Source of the DNA: Larix kaempferi
Lineage: Eukaryota; Streptophyta; Pinopsida; Pinales; Pinaceae
Assembly: GCA_027924585.1 (NCBI GenBank)
Contig: BSBM01001436.1
Span: 124,001-188,000 of the forward strand
Length of the DNA stretch: 64,000 nucleotides
Direction of reading: 5' to 3'
Shown here piece after piece: positions 57,772-64,000 of the stretch (position 1 is its first letter; every line of letters starts with the position of its first letter). The notes below the pieces were generated by a model. That model saw only the letters and a program-made list of their open reading frames with translations. It did no database searches and was not told the origin of the DNA. The translations under genes were made by a program, and so were the position numbers.

Positions 57772-60700
57772 TGTTATCACCTAAACTGTAGTTACCCCTA
57801 TGGAAGGATCCAGTCATGGATGGCAATAGGGAAGGGCAACTTGAAAGGTGCAACCACGATCACCTCGACCTCCAATGTATATGGTTGTCACGCCAGTCGA
57901 GGCAACCTTCACTTTATGTTATCTAGCCCAGACAACAAAGGGGGAGACCCGATCTACTCCCGACAGGAGAGATCAAAACCAAGACACCAAATCAGGGTAT
58001 TTCCAAGTGAAGTTAGGTGTATGGTTTATCCTAGACCTAAGGATGAAGTCACAAGTCAAGTGAGGGGTTCAATAGATGTAGCTTTGGTTCATAGTTGATG
58101 TGAGAGTGACTTACAATGTTTAAAGTGAGATCTAGGGCTAGTGTACTAGGTCAATGTCAAAAGATCCACTGCCTTGGGAACCGTGTCCAATGCAGGGTTG
58201 TTTAGGGGTCAGACTGGGGCTAACTAGTACATGAGACAATCTTGACCATAGTCCATGATGTCCTCAAAGGTATAGTTCACCATGCAAAAGTCAAACCACA
58301 AGTCAATCCAACAATCTAGGAGAGTGGGTTGACTTGGAGATAAACCAGTGCCTTGGGAATTGGGAAGTGGAGTCAAAGTAGGGTTGACTTTATGGTTTAG
58401 GACTCCTACAACATGAGATAAGTGGACAGTATAGGCCTTGATGGATAAATGTGTCTAGATCTAGGTTTGACCCAAGTGGACCACAATCCCTAAAAACAAG
58501 GAATGCAATCCCCAAGGCAAGATTTGACAAACTGACAGTCTAGACCTAGGTTTTGAATTATTCTGAATCCGGATCTGCAAAAATCTCAAGTACCCAGTTC
58601 CTCGAAGTGAGTGAACTCACTTCTCCAAGGTGGTGCGACTTTCCCTAAGGAGGCTTGAATCGGGGTTTAGGTGGGTCAAATCATGTCGGATGGCATCCAA
58701 ACTTTAGATCCGGGTAGATCAGTCAAGTAGGGATATGGATCTATAATTTTGTGGCAATCCACCGGTTAGATCTTTGTAGATCTGAGTTTTAGTGTTCCAA
58801 GTGGTCCAAAATGGGGATTAAATCCCTTAAAATGTGGAATGGGGCCCACAAGGTGATTTTCAAGAAAGGGACAACCTGGGTGTATGTTATTTGATGTGTA
58901 GATGTCAAATCAAGTGAAATCTCAAACACCCATCGCTTAGATCTAGGTCAACCTGCTCAAATGGTGAAGTGCGCCTTCCTTGGGAGAAGCTAGGTTGGCT
59001 TGGGAGAGGGGTCAAACGGAAGCCAATCCTCACCAAACTATAGATCCGGGATGCCGTGGATGCTATAGAGGTGGGTTTTCAATATCATGCCCAACAACCC
59101 ACTAGATCTTGGTAGATCTAAGAAAATGCAAAATTGGGGTTTTAATTAATTAGGGTTTTAAGAGTTTTTTGACAATTGGATAGACTATGGAGATAGAACT
59201 TACCTTGAGATCATACCTGAATGATGTGGTTGAGATGCCTTGATGTTGAGGAAGATTCCCGCAGAGATCAAATGAGAGATTGTTGATTTGCTTGCCAATT
59301 TGATGCCCAAGTCCACAAGTGCGCCTTCCTCTACCTGTCAAACCAAGGAATGAAATTCAATCAGTAAGATCAAGTATGGAAGAAATACAAGAGAAATGCA
59401 AATAGTAACATGAAATAGAAGGTCCTGGGACAGTAATACTCCCTGTTACCAACGAAGAGCTCCAAAGAAGAAGTAGGGAGAGTCTTCCCCTACCAATACC
59501 TCCTCCTTCAAGCAAATCGGCCTCCACCTGTAGATGCAAAAATCGTGGTACAATAGATATGGCAAACAAGATCTCCAATAACTCAGTGCAAAGGAAGAAC
59601 CAACGAACGAACACCAAAAACATTCACCACAACATTGGAGATAGATGCAATAATAATTTTCTATTCCAATAATCCAGAGCCAAAAGTCCCTTTACAATGA
59701 GAGGCTCTCTCCTTTAAATAGGAAGGAGAGGCACCAAAACCCTAACCACTTTTTGAATGAGTGGCTAAGATTAAAAGATACAAATGTCTAATCAATGGTT
59801 GAGATGAGCTCAACAACATAATACATGGATCACACATAAAATATAACATAAGTGGACAAAGTCGCCCTAGGAGAGGGGAATCCCACCAAATCATGATGAC
59901 AAAATATCATAGAGGCTCATGGTGGGTCCAAGGGGTAATTTTACCCCTCCTTGGTCAATCCCCATGGCACAATAACCAATACATAATCATGAAAGTACCA
60001 AATCGTGCCTCCCAGGTGAAGTGGTGGTCCTCCAAGGTGAAGTCGTGGTCCTCAAAAGACCTCAAAAATCCATAGAAAGTGCCATAAGTGATGGATGCGG
60101 GCCCCGATGAAGCTGAAACTGCAGGAGGAGGTGTGGAAGGTCCCGATCTATCACCACTGATCATCCCATGCCATAACTTTGCCCCAGTAGCCCAAATCGA
60201 TTTCCTCAATAGCCATTTCTACCAATCCTGAAATGCCTCGGGAAACGTGAAACTGCCCAAACTGCCTCCTGGAGTGATGGCGCTGTCAAGGTGAGGGTGC
60301 CAATGTGTCCGGGAGGGGGGTAATATGGTAAAAACAAGTGGCTGGACCACCCCCTCCATCATCAGCGCCCTAGGTCATCCGGATAAAAGCAATCTCTGCT
60401 CCGACAGGGCCTCCAATAGACCAAAACTACACTAGGACAGCCTACTGAGGCTAAATCATCACTGTAAGTGCCCGGAACTGAAAACAAACTGTCCCATTGG
60501 ACTCAGAAGGTCCAAATCCATCCAAGATGTGTACTCATACACCATATGAATCTCTGCATGATCAAAATAAATATCCAATGTACCGGAACAAGGCCAATAA
60601 TAATGATCTGCAAATGACCAAACACTGCTGTATCCCAAGAATCATCATCATAACCCTGTAGCTGCTGCATAGAATCATCCTGTATGTGTACATGGACCAT

Positions 60701-62288
60701 ATATCATCTATCCATATCATCATAAGGTCCAACATCTCATATCCCATGGTCCTCCATGGTCAAACTGGGTCTAACCAAGACCAAATACAACTCAGACTAT
60801 CATCCATAGCTGCTGCAAGGTGTCAAGGTTAATACATGCTTTACAATTTATTCAAATAGCTTCTATAACACAGAGTAATCATGACTGGCGATCTAAATCC
60901 AAATATATAGTGTCGTTAGTTATTATTATTACTCAGACTAGACTTTCAGGATCATACTCACTTCATAGTTGTGATCAATTTGCTAGTGAAGGGTGAAGGC
61001 TGCAATAAATGGCTAGGCTAAGGGATGAATTGACTAACTTGACTTTGTGACACTTTGGCAAGGGAAAGGGAATATACACCATAGTATATACTGAATGAGC
61101 AATAACACAGGGAATGGCGGTGTCTCACAAATGGATGAGTTGTTTAAAGAGGGTTTATTCACCTTCACAGATGCGCACAATCCATAATACAAGCAAGGCC
61201 AGCAATTTTTTAGATATAACATTTAAGTTCCATTGCTTTTTGGGCCTGAGGTTTCCATAGCCTTGATCTATGTGTGTTTACAAACACATTGCATAGATTT
61301 ACATTTATTTTTAGGCTTTCTGCTGCAGGTGTGTTTTTAAGGCACTTGTTTACCTGAGCACTTCTAGGTGTGTCATGGACAGCTTGTTTACCTAGGTATT
61401 TATTTTTCCAAAAGATATAACATTTTATTTTTCATGGCCATTTTCATTTGGCATTTCTTTCATATACAAGATATAGCATTTGATTTTTCCAGATTTTGTA
61501 TTGATGGCAGCACTAAAAGTTTCAGGTTTAGCCAACACAACTTTAGTGACTAGGGGGAATTCTCAAGGAACTCCAACTCACCATAGGTAAGTTTTGTCAC
61601 CAACTCAGATCCGAGACACAATAAACAGGGAAGCTCATCCAATACAGAGGCTACAGTGGGGAAAGGTCCTCCATGTCACTAGTCAAGTAGCAAATCAGGG
61701 TAATAATCTAAAAGGTAGGCCACGGATGGATGAAGACAATGAAATGATGGAGCCAACACTAGCAAGCCAGAGTATGGTGTAATGATCACCTCTATTCTCC
61801 CTAAGGAGGGTATATACCAATGAGTATGAATAGTGAACTTCTAAGTCTGAGTAGGGACAGTAATATATATATGATAGGTCAACCAGGTCCAAATATCTAT
61901 ATGATCGCCAGATCATGACACTAAGTGCTAAGACATGCTATAAGAATAAGTATAAAAGCAATCTAACCATAACACAATAGTATACCTGCTGAGTCATATA
62001 CCTGAAAGCTCATCAACCTGTACCATCATCTGTCCTCTAAGACTGCATGCTGTAACTCTGGGCGCTACTGTCTGCTCTGTACCAATGGCATAATGGCTAT
62101 ATCGGGCATCTCTCTGAGTGTCCTGAAACTCAGTCATGGCATGGGGAATATAACTGCTGTCCACAATCTGATAGTGATCCAATCTAGATGCTCATCTCGG
62201 CATCTCAAATGCAAGGGAACTGGCTCAATAGTGTACTGGAATGAGAAAAATAATGTATGGTAGCCCGGCTACTATATATGTGATAACA
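57772..62288 (-). repeat. LARD 5' LTR (right), 4,517 bp
   Basis: Same length and ends as 50652-55168 at a constant offset of 7,120 bp. Only five substitutions and no indels noticed. Confidence 0.95.
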
Positions 62289-62293
62289 GGTTT
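62289..62293. repeat. Target site duplication GGTTT, right side of LARD
   Basis: Matches 50647-50651. Confidence 0.95.
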
Positions 62294-63071
62294 GTCAGAG
62301 AAACCTCAAAAATTCAAACTTTGAATTTCAAACTTTTGAAAGGATAGAAATATGAGCCTTGATGAGCTGATCAAGCTAGTATATTCAAAATTTGAAAACT
62401 GCAAAGTTTCACTCCTCAATTTTGCCTTTGAAACTTCCGGATTCACTAGACGTGACCCCGAACTGGGGTTTGATGAAGCCCACTCTTCTAACCAATCAAA
62501 AGGTTTGATCCAAAGCTCTAAGATTCTATTTTTATGAGGAGCTTCCAGCCATGGTCACATATTTCAAACATTCCCATTTTTGTCCGAAACCCTAAATTAC
62601 GGAAGCAATGAATGAAGGTGCTGAAAAATAATTCTGTTTTGACAGAAATATGTACCTAATTGTTTCTGGTGTAACTCCTAACTTTTCGATCCACAGGGTC
62701 TGAAAACTTTTCTTGATATAGTACAGTCTATGTACTACCTATCACTTTTTACAAAATTTCATTTGGAGCTTCCTAGCCCAAGTTATGACCTTTTTCCCAA
62801 GGTCACCTGATTTTGACTCAGATCTGGAAGAGGAAGAAACCCTATATTGTACAGATCATAAATCACAAAGTACAACGAATTAGAGGTTTTCCTTTGGATA
62901 CAAGGTACATGGGGATCTTATCTTCGACCTGTAAAATTTTCAGACCCGAAAACTTCTCCAAAACGTATTTATAGCAAAAGTGCTACGATGACTGGTTTTT
63001 GCTATATCAAGCCCTAGCATCGTAAGTGCAACAAGTTTCATACATGCCATATCATGCCTTCTTTCAGGCTA
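62294..63071 (-). other. C2 5' leader
   Basis: Noncoding leader of C2 between the LARD and the C2 primer site. AT-rich; no gene seen. Confidence 0.6.
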
Positions 63072-63083
63072 GCTCTGATACCA
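63072..63083 (-). other. C2 primer-binding site (initiator Met tRNA)
   Basis: TGGTATCAGAGC on the element strand, directly abutting the C2 5' LTR at 63084. Confidence 0.95.
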
Positions 63084-63525
63084 TGTTAGATTTTCAGAAT
63101 TTACTTAAATCTGATCTAGGATCTTAACTGAGAGAACAACATGTACAGCAAATCTACAGCATATCAATCATGGACACAATAATGCAAGCAAACAAGAGAC
63201 ACAGAGTTTACTTGGGGAAAACCATAAAGGTGAAAAACCCCAATAACTTCCTCAGAGATAGATAGAGCAGTGATACAACTAGAATACAAGAGATATTCTT
63301 CTCCTAGCAGTAGAGCCTCCTCCTCCACAAGTGCGCCACTCTCCAAAGTGTGAGTGAGAGAATAGAATGTGTAAAATGAGAGAGACACACTCTCTATTTA
63401 TACACTAACTTGACTTGACCTTTACTCAACTAGGTCGGCCTCAACTTAACCACTTAACATAATGCTGACTGGGCCGACCCCCACTAGGGTGGTCTAATAA
63501 CCCTTTGACCCACATGGTCGACCCC
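63084..63525 (-). repeat. C2 5' LTR, truncated
   Basis: Homologous to 45352-45793. The remaining 204 bp of the full LTR are absent, and LINE sequence begins at once. Confidence 0.88.
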
Positions 63526-64000
63526 CAACTCAACTCTTGTAATCCAAATTTGCAGTAACCATGCATCTTGCCTTATTTTTTGCCCAAATAATGCTATCAT
63601 TCTCATATGTAAGTCTGCAACCCACAGAGTTGAGTTTGTCAATGTAATGATTCCATTCAGTAGCCACATTTCCATCCAGTCCCAGTTCCATAGCTGTAAT
63701 CCAATATGTTTGAAGAGACCTATAGTTGACTCTCTTGATCTTACTGAGTGTAGCATAATCAAAGCGGTGCAGAGTTTTAATGATTTCATCTGATAGCATG
63801 TAATCTTCATCCATGCCCGGAATTGGGTCAATCCCCACCAAAAAAAATTTGCCATTTCCTACCTTCCAGGAGAGATCATTTTCCAACATATTATATACTT
63901 TGATAAAACCTGCCCAAATCGGTGATGCACCACTGAATTTTTTAAAAGGACACTGAATCCAATTAAACACATCCATCTTGATATATTTAACCTTGAGCAA
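63526..64000 (-). pseudogene. LINE coding part upstream of the C2 insertion
   Basis: Minus-strand frame running off the right edge of the window: SPIWAGFIKVYNML, LSWKVGNGKFFLVGIDPIPGM, TLSKIKRVNYRSLQTYWI, SIIWAKNKARCMVTANLDYKS. This is the region between RT and zf-RVT in plant L1-type ORF2. The other half of the protein is at 44211-45351, and a gap of roughly 20-25 residues separates the two when joined in order. The RT itself would lie beyond 64000. Confidence 0.8.

Larger units (their letters stand above)
50652..62288 (-). mobile_element. LARD/TR-GAG-like non-autonomous LTR element, very young
   Basis: An 11,637-bp element with 4,517-bp LTRs (TGTTATCACC ... GTGATAACA), 5-bp target duplications, a classical TGGCGCCGTTGCCGGGGA primer site at 57751-57768 and only 2,603 bp of internal sequence. 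The sole coding capacity is a Gag-like 594-aa frame (57422-55638). No protease, RT or integrase. The two LTRs show five differences by my reading (52903/60023, 53117/60237, 53309/60429, 53909/61029, 54490/61610), about 0.1 percent. Mobilisation must depend on an autonomous Gypsy partner with the same primer site; that is inference. No obvious polypurine tract at 55169. Confidence 0.93.
45352..63525 (-). mobile_element. C2: decayed Copia element inside the LINE, itself split by a LARD
   Basis: Minus-strand Copia. 3' LTR 45352-45997, polypurine tract complement CTCCCTCTT at 45998-46006, RNase H and RT remnants 47565-48900, AT-rich remainder, then after the LARD (50652-62288) a leader and the initiator-Met primer site (63072-63083) next to a partial 5' LTR (63084 to about 63525). 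Gag, protease and integrase are not recognisable, so most of the coding region is gone. The right LTR lacks its last 204 bp, and about 60 bp of LINE also seem to be missing there. The expected target duplication therefore cannot be seen. Confidence 0.85.

Noticed and set aside
63544-63548. CCAAA at 63544 matching CCAAA at 45347 as a C2 target duplication
   Set aside because: The right LTR is truncated about 20 bases before it and LINE coding sequence lies in between, so the match is coincidental.

Overview
The window is plant nuclear DNA made almost entirely of nested retroelements. Support for a land plant: Tork/Tnt1-like Copia, OTA/Tat-type and chromovirus-type Gypsy, an L1-type LINE with a C-terminal RNase H, initiator-methionine primer sites (TGGTATCAGAGC), and one fragment of a host gene with spliceosomal introns. 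The size and nesting of the elements suggest a large, TE-rich genome (gymnosperm-like or a large angiosperm). I cannot name the species.

Left block (1-25016). The array's first Copia copy (A) enters at base 1. It is interrupted at base 569/25022 by a giant-LTR Gypsy element (G1, 570-25016, minus strand, 5-bp target duplication AGGCA). G1 has LTRs of 6,501 bp. Each LTR carries a copy of one very long reading frame (about 1,099 codons) outside gag-pol. The internal part encodes Gag-protease and then RNase H (archaeal-like)-RT-RNase H-integrase. The right LTR was later hit by a small, internally deleted chromovirus-like Gypsy (G2, 16635-20893, 385-bp LTRs, target duplication GCTTT).

Middle block (25022-42174). 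This is a head-to-tail array of one Tork-like Copia family in which neighbouring copies share single 316-bp LTRs: (A)-LTR-B-LTR-C-LTR-D-LTR-(E). The B and D frames are kept over about 3.9 kb and broken only by stop codons. C has a 460-bp deletion. E is cut off after Gag-protease and runs directly, in frame, into the 3' exons of a 3-ketodihydrosphingosine reductase gene (TSC10/KDSR-like, 42245-43426). That is the only host gene seen.

Right block (44211-64000). A LINE on the minus strand (3' end at 44211, coding part out to 64000) is split by a decayed Copia element (C2, 45352 to about 63525). C2 carries two tandem-repeat tracts. C2 is itself split by a very young non-autonomous element with 4,517-bp LTRs (50652-62288, target duplication GGTTT). 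That element encodes only a 594-aa Gag-like protein and is LARD/TR-GAG-like.

Relative order readable from the nesting: Copia array, then G1, then G2; and LINE, then C2, then the LARD. The LARD is the youngest: I found only five differences between its two 4.5-kb LTRs. Most open frames in the window are shadows of these elements. The points most worth following up are the LTR-borne 1,099-codon frame, the LTR-sharing Copia array with shared stop codons, and the in-frame Gag-protease/reductase junction.
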